From: Melanocharis versteri
Taxonomy: Eukaryota > Chordata > Aves > Passeriformes > Melanocharitidae
DNA: 64,000 bases
Assembly (NCBI GenBank): GCA_013397845.1
Contig: VZTG01008661.1
Coordinates: forward strand, 1,085,237 to 1,149,236
Direction of reading: 5' to 3'
Under the pieces are notes generated by a model that had not been told where the DNA came from, made no database searches, and saw only the letters and a program-made list of their open reading frames with translations. Below, piece by piece: positions 37,050 to 50,052 of this stretch (within the stretch, counting starts at the first letter, position 1; each line of letters opens with the position of its first letter). Both the position numbers and the translations under genes were made by a program.

Positions 37050-39919
37050 AATAAACAGACCATGTTTATTTTAATGCACAATCCTTTAAATTGTAGTGTT
37101 GCTCTTTCCTTGTACATGACTAATTGTTTCATGTTACCCTTGTGAGCCCAGCTTTCTCCATAGCATGTTTTCATACTGTGTGACACAGTTATATGACTAT
37201 TTCATCCATTAAAGATATTGAGGTATTGTAATACGTTTCTAAGGCTTGTGTATATTTTCATGACGTATCCATTCCCCATGTTTCCTAAATTTTTTGAGTA
37301 CAGGACACTATTTTCCATTTGGCTTCACTTTCTGGGGGTCACATTTTCTACTTGATGTGTACTAGAGTTTTGGCTATTTGAGCAAAAGGATATAATTTAA
37401 TGGACAACAATCATGATCCTGGCCCTCTGTCTGGACATTAGGTGTTTCACATAGTTTAAAACTTGGCAGAGTAGTTTCATGCCAGTTGCAACTAAAGTTT
37501 TAAGAGCTTCTGTGATAAAATGGTTCCCAGCCTTGACAAGATGACAGGATGTTGCTGTGGTTTCCTAGATCCAGCCCAGAAGGGTAAGGTTTAGAGGTAA
37601 TTATTTTCTCTCTCAGTAATCTCTTAATTTAGAAAGCCTGCCACAACCTCCAAGTGGTTATGGTGGGTACATCATTGGAAATCATTCATCTTGTCCAGCT
37701 TCATGGATTTTTTTGGAACATGGTGCTAGGATTCCAGATTTCTGCTTCTGTCATCTTTCATATCCTGCACAAGTAAGGCCATTATCAGCTAAAAAAAAAA
37801 AGAGACAAAAAGTAGGCATTGTCTAGTGCAAATATCACGAACTAGGAAACAGAACAGGAACCTCCTTTTTTCTATGTTGCCAGAGAAAAGGCACAATTCA
37901 GTAAAAAATTTGCATCCCTTAGACAGAGAGTGAACATTCCCCATTCCAAAATACCAGTATTATGATTACACCTCTTTTACTAAAGAAAGAAAAAAGTTAT
38001 TTTACCCCCTAGTTTTGATCGTGAAACTCAAAATCTTTCAAAATATGCTCCCATAATGTCATAAATGTGATAAACTAAAAGAAAATAGTCTTGCATTCCT
38101 CTCAGGCTCCTCTCAGTTCTTCACTGTGCTTGCATTTAAGCATGGCTTTACACAGAATATGTCAGGAAGATAACTTCTGTTCATAAAGCTGTGTGGATGT
38201 GCATGGGCTTGGGGAAGGAAGCAGGGGACTGATCTCTTGACAGAGTTCTCCATAATTCCAAAGTGCATGCTTCTAATTCATGTGTATATATATGTATATA
38301 CATATTTGTGTTTAGATCTCTGTGTGCCTGTACAATTTTATGCAACTATGTATAAATATTAGGCAAAACATAGTAACCTAATAAAATTCTGTACACCACG
38401 ATGGGATGGACAGTAATTTGTGTGCTATCTTATCAGAACCCTACAGGAAGCACATTTTAACCACATTTTTTCCAGGGCTGTATATTTCCCATACAACATT
38501 CAAAGGATATCACCAGATTTGAGTAAGAAATTTCAATGTTTTTATTACATTCATATGGGAAACATAACTTTGCATTCTTACATGTTTACTGCCCTTGCAT
38601 AATACCCCAGTTGTCAGGAAAAAACAGGAAAATACTAAAAGAAAAACAGTTTAGATTAAAAGACTGAGCCCCCTATGGATATTCTCAGATCCATGAAATT
38701 CTTTCTTCTCCGGATTTCTCTGATGGATGTGGAGGCTCATTGCCTGGCCATAGCACTGACAGGAAACCCCACACCTTGAACAGGATGACCTCAGAGAAGC
38801 TGCTGAGTTTTCAGGCCCTTTTTCCAAACTTTTTCTGCTGGGGCCAGTGATGAACTCTATGAACATTAAAGATTTCACAGTGCTCTTCAAAAGGGAGCCA
38901 GCTCTGCACTCCTTAACAGCAGTTGTCTTTGCCTCAGGAATTAAAGACAGTGGGATTCGACCTCAAAACAGAACTTTTCCCCAGAGCTGATGAGAATTTT
39001 CTTTCCCCTGTCCCTGTTATTTTACATGCCATACGCTATCTGGTTCCCACTCCCTGCTGTGACCCCAAAGGGAATTCCATTTTTTCCTGTGTTCTACACT
39101 TGCGATTTACCAGCATTTTGGGTTCCTTCACAGGCAACTCATAGTAGTTACACTGGGTTTGATAATCAATTACAATCAGGTCTCTTTGCACTTAGTTTAT
39201 AAGAACCCTTTACACTGCTGGGATAGTGTAAATGGACCTCGTTGTAAGTGAAAATCATCCCTTTGTTTTTACATTTTCCCTCAAAAGTTCTATGTTTTTC
39301 CACTACACAAAATGAAACAGGAAAGTCATGACAAAAAATGTGATCCGTCTCCTCCCTTAGGAAGGAATGCCTTGAGAACTTGTGCTACCAAAGTTTTATT
39401 ATTGCTCACAAACTAGATCTTAGAAGCATTTACTGGATACAATGGAGCATCATTAAAAAATTAAACTAAACTACAGTTGTCCAAATAAATACACAAAGTA
39501 CATTTTGTGATCCATTACCTCATTTTTATTGCATTTATCCACTTTATTGCTACTTTGCAGTTCAGTAATTTTTCATGGGTTTCCCAGGCATTAGTGACAA
39601 TTAACAAAAATGAGCCACAAAAATGATAAAACCACAATAAAATGAGAAATCTATTTTAAAACTCTTTTATCCAAAAGAGTGCTCAGTGTTCCTGGTCAAG
39701 GTATTAGGGCTGTTACTGACAATCCATGCTTTTGGAATAATGATGTCCTCTAGATGTGATAAAATTATTGTGCATATCCAACTATGTCCAGAAATGAAGG
39801 AAAGCAGATGTCACAGCTATTAAACTTGCCAATGAGAAAAACTTACTGTTAAAAAACTTTCTAAATTTTTCTATGGAAAATTAAGTGGTTCTTAAAGTGT
39901 CCTTTGCTTTGTAAGAATT

Positions 39920-40016
39920 GGGTGGGGGGGGTTGGTGATGTTTTGTGGGGGTTTTTGTTGCTGTTGTATTTTTTTGGTGTTTTGTGTGTTCTTTTGCATT
40001 CTTTTGTTTTGTTTTA
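39920..40016 (+). repeat. G/T-rich low-complexity tract
   Basis: Begins with G runs ('gggtgggggggg', then 'ggggg' at 39947-39951) and continues as T-rich GTTT-type sequence to about 40016. It resembles the tract at 7934-8106 in composition but lacks the regular GTTTT unit. Confidence 0.8.
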
Positions 40017-42077
40017 TTTCAAAGAGGATACACAAAATTGTAAAAGTATTTTTTAAAAAACTGAAATGCTGTTTCAAGTGAGATGTTGTGTCTTGTGACT
40101 GGAGTTCCCTGGTATCTGATATTGCCCTTGTTCTTTACTGGTACTCGTGTGAAATCTTCCAGATGAGACAGCAATACACCCTGTCATTAATAACACGAAG
40201 AGAACTGCCTGGAGGGAGGTTTAGATATAGCCCAAATGATCTGAAACAGTGAGGGAGGAAAAGTGGCTTCTTGTACACTAGATGCATTTTCCCTAATCTT
40301 CCCGTAACACTGATTTCCCATAAAACCTGGTATTCAACTGAAAAAGTAATTTTTTTAAAACTAAAAATAATTGAAATTATGTAGATTTTAAAATGGGTAG
40401 ACTGGCTTCCATTTTTAAGGCCTCAAACATACTTTCCAGCCATCCTGCTTCATAGTTATTACCTTTCAACTGGAAATCAATAGGGATTCTCAGGGAGAAA
40501 TTAATTGAGAAAAAGAAAAAAGGACTGGAGGACTAGAATTTAAGGAAAAGCCTTTTGTCTTTTGTGAAAATCAGCAAGGACTTTTCAAACTTGCTCCTGG
40601 TGTTACTGCTTTGAAAAGAAAAACAAACAAACAAACCAAAAAGCAACAGAGGACCTATATTTGTAGTTTTAATTAAGGTGTAAATTCTAGATTCATCCCA
40701 CTTCAGGTATGCAGCTGTGTCATTTAAATAAGAACCAAGGCTTGCTTTGTGTCTAAAGGTAAGAGATGGATTTGTCTAGAAGAGTGCTCAATTTCAAGTG
40801 ATCTGATTTAGCCTTTGCAGCTCTCTGTATCTTTCTATTGATACTAATTTAAATACCCTCTGCAAGTGCCTAAAGCTAAGTGTTCAAAATATCTGTATCT
40901 GTGAGTATTATAGCAGGAATGTAGTTTCTACATATATATTTTTTTTAAAAATTCAAATATTCTGGTAGCATTCCAAAGCAGAATGTTCCAGATCGATTTT
41001 TCATGGTTGATGCATTCTTTGCTCTAGAGTGTCAAGTAAGATCAGGGCTTTTGGACCACTAACTTTAACCCTTTAGAAGCCAAAAGAATCCACTGTGAAC
41101 AGGCGGCTGCTGCATGGGAACCAGTCGAGCATGACCAGCAGAGCAGACGAGCACTGGGTGTGGTGGAATGGAGGAGGAGGCCCAGCAGGAGATGGTAGAT
41201 CTGTGGACCACTCATGTCCCATCTGAGGTCTCTTCAGAGAGGTGCAAATCAACCATCTCCAGCTTTAAAAATGGCATTAAAAGCTTCATGAGAACGATTT
41301 GGAAAACTCATTGACAGTATATGTATGACTCAATTGTGGTATGCTTTTGCAAGATTACAGTTTATGCTGTCATTTGTGGCATTGCCTGTGTTTTTTATTG
41401 TTCTATTTTTGTGTTTTCAATAGTGCATTCTCTTTAATTATGGTATAGTATCCCCTTTGATTAAGGAAAAAAAAATAAATTAACTCTGAAAAAAGCAAAG
41501 GATTGGAAAAAGAGAGACCAATGCAATTGTTTTCAGCTCTGACACAATCCTTCATGAAATTTTAGAAGATTCCTTTTTTTATCTCTGACACTTATCTTCT
41601 CTGTCTGTAAAACTGAAGTAGTACTTCTCCCTGTCTATATTCTCTCATCAAAGAAAGGATAAGAAAAAGAATTAATCACTCATGACATTTTATTTCTCTT
41701 ACTGTCTATGTCACTGGAGTGCATTCTGATAAACCAAATATATTTTAGCCTAATCATTACATAATACTAATGAAATAAATAATAAATAATAAGTGTCAAA
41801 GCTCAGTCCTTGTCCCAGAGACCAGCTCATGAAGTCTGCCCATAAGATTTAAATTATTTTTGCCTCCACAACAAGTTGACTGCATCCTAGCATTTACTGG
41901 AATAGTCCCCGGTCCTGGCTAGACTGCAAATTCTGCGAGAGTGCTCAGGAGAGAGTTCATTTGCTTGGGCTGTTCAAACCACTCAAAAGCAGAGATGGCC
42001 AAGATCCAGCTCCACTGACTTCACTTGTGCTTTGATGCCATTTAATGTGTTGGTATACACAAAGCCATCAAGAAAGG

Positions 42078-42119
42078 ATGGGAAGGGAAGGGAAGGGAAG
42101 GGAAGGGAAGGGAAGGGAA
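42078..42119 (+). repeat. (GGGAA)n microsatellite
   Basis: About eight near-perfect GGGAA units, purine-only on the plus strand, ending immediately before an ambiguous base at 42121. Confidence 0.95.
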
Positions 42120-42120
42120 T

Positions 42121-42121
42121 N
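42121..42121. other. Ambiguous base (N) in assembly
   Basis: The only N in the window. It lies at the right edge of the (GGGAA)n array, so the array length in the assembly is unreliable. Confidence 0.98.
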
Positions 42122-42862
42122 GAGAGAGGAGCCTGGAGGGTACAAATCTCTGCAGAGTTTCTTAGGACTCCAGCAAATCCAATTTATTGATAAATAGGAA
42201 AAGATATATTGGGTAAACGAAGCTTTTTCCTTCAGCAGTGATTGCTGCTACTGAGAAAACAAACTTTACTTTCAGAGATCACTGTGCTTAAATAAAAATG
42301 AGGATACAGGTGCCTTAATACTTGATCTGGGGTAAGTTTTACATAGCTGTAAAATGAGTTTCAGCTTTTAAGTTACTGTCTTTTTCTTTACAATAATAAT
42401 CTCTTCACTTTTACAAGCTCTATATTATTTTTAGGTAAAAAAACACTATAAAGTTCATGTTTTATTGTTCCTTGCAGTTATATAAATTACATTTGGCCAA
42501 AATAAATGTAATTCCTACTGTGCGAACTGAGAACCTAGAATGTTGATTTTCCTCAAGTTATAAACAAAGTGAAGATATGTTATACTGGGTCACAATTTTC
42601 CACTGTACAGCAAAATATATAACTCACTTTTAATAACAAAACTGCATATATCATTAAAGTTTCCTTCTCCATGGAGCACATATTATGTTTCTCTGCACAG
42701 CAAGGGATATCCTTTCTATGTACCACAATGTCTAAAATATTGTTTGACTGAATGAAAAATATTTTAGTGATTCATTAGTAAAACAGCTTTCATTTTGAAA
42801 AATTATTCAAATTAGTCTGTATTTTTATCGATAGTATAAAATTATTTTTGCAAGTTCTTTTC
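42122..42862. other. Non-coding, no recognised element
   Basis: AT-rich sequence with nothing recognised. Confidence 0.55.
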
Positions 42863-42906
42863 TTTTTTTTTTTTTTTTTTTTTGTAGATTTATTTTATCC
42901 TTTTTT

Positions 42907-42938
<32 letters not shown>

Positions 42939-42947
42939 TTTTTTTTT
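42863..42947 (+). repeat. Long interrupted poly(T) tract (poly(A) on minus strand)
   Basis: Runs of 21 T (42863-42883), 18 T (42901-42918) and 28 T (42920-42947). The first is separated from the rest by 'gtagatttattttatcc'. On the minus strand that separator reads GGATAAAATAAATCTAC, so a canonical AATAAA signal sits a few bases before a 21-A tail. This is the longest homopolymer complex in the window. Confidence 0.95.
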
Positions 42948-43230
42948 GGCTGTTGGAAGTTAGAGGCTCTTCCCAAAATTTAACATGCTTAGCTAGGAAA
43001 TCCACAATGTTCATTATGATAGTTTGATTCATTAAGTTTCTAATTATGGGGTTTCCAAACCATAAACTTTCCCAAAATACAGGATTTTCTAAAGCAGGAG
43101 ACTTTGCCCTCACAGTGCAGCCATTCACATCCATGGTTAAATACCCAATGATGTCAGTGGAAATATTCAGACCAATAGTGAGTGCTTTTGAATATCCTCT
43201 CTTAGAAGTACTACCTGACGATGTCATAAA
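42948..43230 (-). pseudogene. Possible poly(A)-tailed retrocopy (unidentified)
   Basis: A 280-bp minus-strand segment that runs directly into a long A-rich tail with an AATAAA signal, the layout of a retroposed, polyadenylated RNA. An open frame begins at an ATG ending at 43227, with an in-frame stop just upstream. It stays open for about 90 codons before becoming poly-Lys in the tail. The peptide (starts MTSSGSTSKRGYSK, includes WFGNPIIRNLMNQ) matches nothing I recognise, so the parent RNA is unknown. I saw no convincing target-site duplication. The alternative is ordinary AT-rich DNA next to an expanded T tract. Poly(A) retrocopies are scarce in birds because the CR1 machinery does not favour poly(A) templates. 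Confidence 0.3.
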
Positions 43231-43434
43231 CCTTCATCTAAATCCTTCTTCAAACCACAGCACCTCTGTCTAATTGTTGAGGTCATTAAAATCTGTGAGA
43301 AGAAACGGTCATTGCAGCACGCCCGCAAGGTTTGTAAACCCAGGCTCTGAGACGACAAGAAAGAAAACTCAAGAACCCTGTCCTCTTCCCAAAAAACATG
43401 CTTGCAGGAGCTAAATGGCATAAAGAATCTCTAC
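43231..43434. other. Non-coding, no recognised element
   Basis: Short stretch between the possible retrocopy and an old CR1. It may include the 5' part of the retrocopied RNA. Confidence 0.4.
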
Positions 43435-43700
43435 CATAGAATCACAGAAAAAATTAGGGTGGAAGGGAACTCTAGAGGCCAAGAATCCGACTTCCTGCTC
43501 AAAAATGTGCTAACTTCTAAGATCACATTTCTAAGTCTTATTCTATTAGGCTTTTGAAGACCACAGAGTTGGAGATTCCATTGTCTCTCTGGTCAACTTC
43601 TTCCAGCCCTTAACTCCTCTTATGAACATTTTTTTTCCCCATCACCCAGAGTTTTCTTTTAATGACTGCCTCTTGCCCTTTAACTGAGTAGCCCCTACCT
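43435..43700 (-). mobile_element. Old CR1 LINE, 3' end (minus strand)
   Basis: The left edge 'accatagaatcacag' is the complement of the CR1 octamer tail. It is followed by 'gggtggaagggaactctaga' and, further right, 'gttggagattccattgtctc' and 'atgactgcctcttgcccttt', which parallel the older CR1 3' region. Divergence is high and no frame survives. 5' truncated at about 43700. Confidence 0.75.
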
Positions 43701-46700
43701 TGACCACATAGAGAAGAATAAGGAAACTTTAGAGTACCTCATATAAACTCCAAAATATTTAGGGCATAAAAGCTTAGCAACAACACATTGACTCTCTCAA
43801 GACCCTATCGGTGCCAAATGTGGCATCTAAAGTGTTGACAGTAAACTGACTGCACAATGTAACATTCAACAATACACTTGGCACTTGTGTGACCATCTGT
43901 GTGCAAACCAACAAACTTGGAGCTGCTGCATTAATATGGGATTAGGCATTGAGGATCCCCCCTGGATGGGAAAGAAGAAAGAAAAAAAAAAGAGAATACC
44001 ACATAATTTTGTGACAAAACCAACCTTTTTTGTTAAGACGCCTGTCAAACACATCATTTTTATCTCCAGGGGAATTTAAAAGTAAAGTGCTACTGGGAAA
44101 CAAGGGAGCAGATTGAGGAGATAGGTGATTCAGTTACATCTAGTTCTGGGTGTGTAACTCACACACAGTCCTAAAGGTAGGCTAAAAATGGAAGTGAATA
44201 TCTCATAAGAGTGTTGCTGTTGTTGTGAGAAAATTTTGTGATGTGTATTATGCATCTGTGGGTGCACTTCTGGTGGAACTGACAGAAGAATAGCATTGGT
44301 AGATCAGGATACTTCAGTTTGAGATAAACAAATATTTGATAGTTAACAAAGGTGGTTCAAGACATGGAAAAACGAAGGGATCAATCTCATAGGATCCTGC
44401 TTGCAGGAAGGAGATAGTGGGGGAAAGCCATTCCCAAGCTGAACTATGAAGTAACTAGAACCAAAGAAAAACTGGGGAGGTGGGAGAAATATTATTTGTT
44501 TCTTTGCATTGTTAAATGTTTTTATTGCATGAAATAGAAAAACACTAATTTATATAAACTTCATTCTCTAGTGTCCCTCAGCATATGTCTGTCTCTAAAT
44601 TAGAAAAGGTACATTTTATTCTTTCTTGGCGCAGGTGAGAATCATACCTGAGGAAACATCGAGGAGAGGATTACTTAAAAATGATCCTTTTTCATGCTTG
44701 TCTCTTCAGGCTTGATGTCTACATGGCAGAATTATTTATTCTTCAGTCTGGTAGTATAAGAGCTTGAGAAATGTGTAATGTAGGGACAGTTTACTATAGA
44801 CCTTCTCCAAAGACCAGCTGAGCTTCATTACCCCTCCCTAGGAACTCCGTTCCCTGCTGAGGAGAAAAATTGAAGGAAATACTTGTGTTTTTTGAATTAC
44901 TTTGGGTTACAACAATTTGCCGCTTTCTAAAAAAGAAAGATTTTTCTCTGCATGTTGGGATTTTATTACCTCTATATATCATAATCACAAAGCTATTAGA
45001 AAGAGAAACATTTTCCTTTTTTAGCACTGTGGTTTTCAGGAGGAAAGATAATTTCCTATTTAGTAAATTACAATTTGTTTTTTTCTTTTGGCACGACATT
45101 TCTCTGTCTTGTTGCTCTGCTAGTCCCCAAACATGGCAGGACAGGACTGAGGCAACTTGAGTGAGATCATGGCTTACTGAAAGACATTTCAGTGCTCACA
45201 AAGTTGGAGCAGAGTAACTGAGATGGGCAGAAACCTCTGCAGAAAACTTGCTCTTCCTCTCTGATCCAAAGCAGGATCCATCTCACTTCAACAGTCTCTT
45301 AGGGAACCTATTAAATTATTTTTGTACCTCTTGATTAATTACTGCTATCGTACATCTTCATTCAGTAAACACACGCAATCTGAACACTTTTTGTTGCTAT
45401 TCAGAGAGTGACTTGCAGCTGGATAGAGGAACCTCTGAAGAGCACTCAGAGATCCAGGGGATCTGCCAAGACAAGGGTAGTCTGAGGAGCTTCAATTAGA
45501 AACTCTTCAGGGAATGCAGATCTCATCATAGGTACAAGAGATTATTGCATTTAGAACCATCGCACAATATGATAATATAAGCAACAATGCTAAGTGCTAA
45601 CATGGATGCATTTCACATATAAGTACATTTTAACCCAACTTCATATTTTAGTATTTTGTCTCTGTTATAAGGCTGCAGTAAGGTCTGGTTTGGGGGATCA
45701 TAGCCAGGTCCCCTCCTACTGCAAAAATGTTTCTAAGCTCATCATCTAAATGGGGTATTTTACTCCCACTATGGCTCCTGAGAGACTATCCACTAACTCT
45801 TCTGATGCTCAGAAACAATCAGCCCGAATTCTTTGCCAATTTCAATCTATTTTTTTATCTCAATATTATTGTTTATGGTTAGTTTTTTGCATTCATACAT
45901 GTTTATAGAGAGATAGAATTTCTCCTTTCAGCTTTCAATTCATGAGTAATATGTAATAGTTTCTCTTAGAATGGGCTCTACCAATCCTCTGGTATCCCAG
46001 GACAGTTTGACTTCAGGTATGGCAGTTCTACAGGACTATATACAGAGACAGAAACTGAGAGTTTCTCAGTTTAAATTTATTGTCTCTATTGCATTATCTG
46101 GTGAAATTTGAGCAAAATTTGCACAAGACAAGGCTCATATGAGACCTTTGCAAAAACATCAGTGGTACTGGGTACACTGCAACAAAAGTCTGGTAGAATC
46201 AAGGGGTCCTCACTCTGAGATCTGTAGCAAAGAATTTTCTTATGTCATGCCAGTGGTGAGCTGAGCAGTCCTCAATGCAAACTAGCCATCAGAAGTGGGG
46301 TGAGTGAACTTAGGGAAACTGATCTACTATTGCCTGGAGGAAAACTCCTGGTAGAAACAGCTATTAAGTTAAAAAGGGAGAAAACTGTACTAATGATAAC
46401 TTGTTTTTTGGCACCCAGCTCAAAGACAGCTCTAGATTACAGGTTGAAAATGACATAAATTCATGCTATCTGGTTGTGCTCCGAAAAAGATTTGTGCCTT
46501 CCACAAAGATGTTTTACAGCTTCACTATGTAGCACCACTCCGTCCAGACATTTTTCTGATAGAGATTTTGGAGAGGGATGATTGTAGGCTTCCCACAATG
46601 ATAAAGGAGTGGGAAGGAGTTTCAGAAGGCAGCTGGCTGACTCAGGGCACGTGGAAATGATTACTTTAATGGTGTTTTTATTTTATAGAATTATTAACAA

Positions 46701-48479
46701 TGTTGGGGGGGAGGCTGGATGCCTTAGAAAGGCGTCTTTTTAAGTTATCATAAATGTAAATGAAGAAATTAAATAAATCCATATATTTGTCATCTCCCTT
46801 ACCAGATCAGATAGCACCACAGTAGACAAAGCCACACCAATTACAGCCTAGACACACGAACAAGTCGCTGCTACTTAACCAGTATCATGCATTAACTGAG
46901 CTGTGGTACAAGCTGTAACCACATCTCCATCCCCAGTAACTCATACCTTCATCACACCCACGGTGTGGGGCTGCAGGCAGCAGGATAAAGGTCCACCCTG
47001 GTTGCAGGATGATGGCTTTTCCCTGAAGCCTCTTGCTCCTGCAGCCCTGCCTGAGCTCCCTGTTCCACACTCGCGTCTCTCCTGGCTCTGCTGCCTGCTC
47101 ATGTACTGGTTTAGGAACAACCACGGAGTTGCTGCAGTTCTGCCAAGACAAGAAGCAGGTTAAGCTCACATATTTCTTATACTATGTCATGCTGCCACAA
47201 AATGCAGAGCAGGTGCTGTCCAAGATTTTTGTCTTTAGAGGCCATTCTCTGGGTAACTGGACAAGAGATTAAGGAGTATCCTGCACTGGTAATACTTCAG
47301 CTTGGACTTCTGCATGCTCTAAAATTCTGTTCTTTCCAGCTCTGCCCTATGCTTTTAAGCCTAGCAAGAAATGTTGTGTTTGAGAAAGCTCTGCAGGCCA
47401 AGCTCTCATGCTACAGTCTTTTGACAAGAGGAGGTCTTGACACACAGAAGTAGAAAGTGGTCCTCAATGCACTATCAAAGTGCACAACAGACATCCTGAA
47501 TTTTATGCCTAAGCCAGTATGTGACTTCAAGTTTTAGTACTATAAATCAAAAGGAAAATAAAAAAGGGAAGAGACATTTAGGTTGAAAGTAAAGTACGCA
47601 TTAATTCAACAATCACTGAAGTAAAAAACAATTGTATGCTAGTCAAAATCAATCTCTGTTGATGGAAACAAGACCAGATTGTAAATCCTACAAAAATATC
47701 CACCCCAAATATGACTTGAAGTGTGATTATATCACCAACAGACACTGCTGTTTGCAAAAAACTTCTTTTAAAATAATATATGCCAACGTGCATTCACTGA
47801 CCAATAGTTTTAACCCGGAAAGGAAAAAAATCTTCCTTTATACAGACATAATTTCTTTTATGAAGTGGATCTTATAAATGAAAAAGGATAAAGTATTTTT
47901 TTTTCAGTCACAGAATAATCAAATGGAAAAAAAATTGCAGGGTTGTTTCTGACTTTCTTTTCTGTTTTCTGACCTGTGGCTCTGTTTCTGTTCAGGCATA
48001 AATTTTTTCACAGCATGTTCACCCTCTGTCATTTATATTCATACTGTGGAGATGAAGGTAAGCTCAGCTACTAGAAGAAGAAAGTTTCCCACGAGGCAGA
48101 TTAAAAAGTTCTTCACTTGATGGGGTTTCTTGTGGCTTGGCTCTGAAGCATAAAGCCGTAGTCAGCACCAACTCCTTTTACGTGGTACAGAAGAACCCAG
48201 TTCTTCATTTCCAATTTTGACATATCTCTGTTAGCACTGCAGGAGAAGTTTCAATATAAAGTGAGCAGAGCTGACCATGTGAAAACACCTCAAAGTTATT
48301 CCTACTCCTCAACTTTTGTATTACAGAATTAAAATCTCATTGCCCAAACCCACCAAAACAGCTAAGCTGTTGTTGGTGAGCAGGAAGAGATACCAAGGGC
48401 ATTTCGTTTGCCCAGCTGGGCTAAAGGACTTCCCACAGTAGGACGATAAATTCCTTTCTCTTCAGGATTCAATCAAGGT
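43701..48479. other. Non-coding, no recognised element
   Basis: No gene recognised. A GC-richer stretch at 46900-47250 carries short overlapping frames (79-94 codons) and splice-like words such as 'ctcctgcag' at 47034-47042, but no domain. A weak CR1-like impression at about 45690-45850 was not strong enough to call. Confidence 0.5.
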
Positions 48480-50052
48480 TGATTCTGGGAGAATGAAGAA
48501 TAGAATCCCCATTCTCCCACCATAGAAGACCATTCAAGACCATCTAAGGAACATGAAGGTGAAAAAGTCCATGGGACCTGATCAGATGCACTCATGGAAC
48601 TGGAGGATAAAGTGATTAAGCCATTATCCATCCTGTTTGAGAAGTTTTGGCAGTTTGATGAAGTTCCCACTGACTGGAAAAGGGGAAACATACCCCATCT
48701 TTTTATAAAGAAAAAAAGGAAGACTTGGGAAGCTACAGGCCAGCCAGTCTCACCTCAATGGCTGGTAAGATCATTGAGGCAGATCCTCCTGGAAATTATG
48801 CTAAGACACATGGGAAATAAGGAGGTGATTGGTGACAGCCAACATGACTTTACTAAGGGCAAATCGTGCCTGAAAAATTTGATGGCCTTCTATGATAGGA
48901 CTACAGTGTTGGTGAAAAAAGGAAAAGTAACTGACATCGTCCACCTGTACTTATGAAAAGCATTTGGCACCTTCCTGCACGACATCCTTGTCTCTAAACT
49001 GGAGACATGGATTTGACCGGTGGACCACTCGGGGAAAAGGAATTGGCTGGATGGTCAATACCTCAATGTCCAAGTGGAAACTAACGACAAATGGTGATCC
49101 TCAGGGGTTTATATTGGGATTGGGTCTGTTTACCCTCTTTGTTGGCAACATGAGCAGTGGAATCCTCAGCCAATTTGGTGACAACACCAAGATGTGTGGT
49201 GGAATCAACACCCTGCAGGGAGGGATGTCATCCAGAGGAACCTTGACAGGCTTGAGAGGCATGTCTGTGTCAACCTCATGAAGTTCAACAAGGCCAGGTG
49301 CGAGATCCAACAGCTGAGTTGGGGCAATCCCAAGCACAAGTACAGTCTGGGCAGACAATGCATTGAGAGCAGCCCTGAGGAGAAGGATTTGGGAGTGTTG
49401 GTGGACGTGGACCTTGACATGACCTGGCAATGTGCACCTGCGGCCTAGAAAGCCAACCTGCATCAAAAGAAGCCCGGCCAGTAGGTCAAGTGAGGGGATT
49501 GTTCCCCTCTACTCCACTCTTCTTGTACCCCACCTAGAGCACTGCATCCAGCTCTGGGGTGCCCAATATAACATCCTCTGAACCTGTTGGAGAGAGTCCA
49601 GAGGGGGCCACAAAGATGACCAGAGGATGGAACACCTCTCTTGTGAGGACAAGCTGAGAGAGTTGGGGCTGTTCAGACTGGAGAAGAGAAGGCTCCAAGA
49701 AGAACTTATATCACCTTCCAGTACATAAAAAGGGGACTATAAGAAAGACAGGGACAGACTTTTGTAGCATGGCCTGTAGCAATAGGACAAGGCATAATGT
49801 TTGTAAACAAAAGGAGGGTCAATTTAGATTAGGTACACGGAAGAAGTTTTTTACAATGAGGCTGATAAAACATTGGCACAGGTTGCCCAGAGAGGTAGTA
49901 GGTGCCCCATCCTTGGAAATGTTCAAGGCTGGGTTGGATGGGGTTTGGAGCAACCTGGACTAGTAGAAAGTGTCCTCTGCAAAGGGGTTGGAACCAGATG
50001 ATATCTAAGGTCCCTTCCAACCCAGAGCACTCTATGATTATATGATTCTCAT
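48480..50052 (+). mobile_element. CR1 LINE, ORF2 (RT to C-terminus) and 3' end, plus strand
   Basis: The longest retrotransposon in the window: about 1.57 kb covering the second half of ORF2 and the short 3' end. The N-terminal side starts at the K-S-M-G-P-D-Q-M block (about 48565). RT blocks follow in order: KPLSILFEKFWQ and DWKRGNIP (about 48618-48690), ILLEIMLRHMGNKEVIGDSQ and FTKGKSCLKNLMAFYD (48790-48900), and NPHQ/GFILGLG-type sequence (near 49100). The catalytic aspartate motif, normally F-A-D-D-T-K, has decayed to F-G-D-N-T-K near 49170. The later blocks NLMKFNKARC and ESSPEEKDLGVLVDVDLDM lie at 49275-49430, and the C-terminal RKKFFTMRLIKHWHRLPREV at 49840-49905. The 3' end 'ggtcccttccaaccc' runs into octamer-like repeats ending about 50052. 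Several frameshifts and stops (for example after 48956 and 49448) make it inactive. Its 5' end is truncated. Confidence 0.95.

Larger units (their letters stand above)
34471..42077. other. Long non-coding stretch, simple repeats only
   Basis: No gene was recognised. Contents: alternating TA/TG stretches at about 34857-34881 and 38281-38304, an imperfect 19-bp tandem duplication at 37012-37049, and a G/T-rich tract at 39920-40016. A 165-codon frame at 36161-36658 (+) lies in a mildly GC-richer stretch but has no domain I can identify. A small GC-rich island (41103-41220) is unassigned. Confidence 0.55.

Noticed and set aside
41103..41220. Small GC-rich island, possible exon
   Set aside because: Too short, no open frame of note and no splice-site pair.
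45690..45850. Weak resemblance to an antisense CR1 3' region
   Set aside because: Only isolated words match. The order and spacing are not good enough to call.
46885..47272. Possible exon with 'ctcctgcag' acceptor-like site and GC-rich frames
   Set aside because: Frames on both strands are equally long, there is no known domain, and no donor/acceptor pair is convincing.
49101..49466. 121-codon minus-strand frame
   Set aside because: Antisense shadow of CR1 ORF2 on the plus strand.
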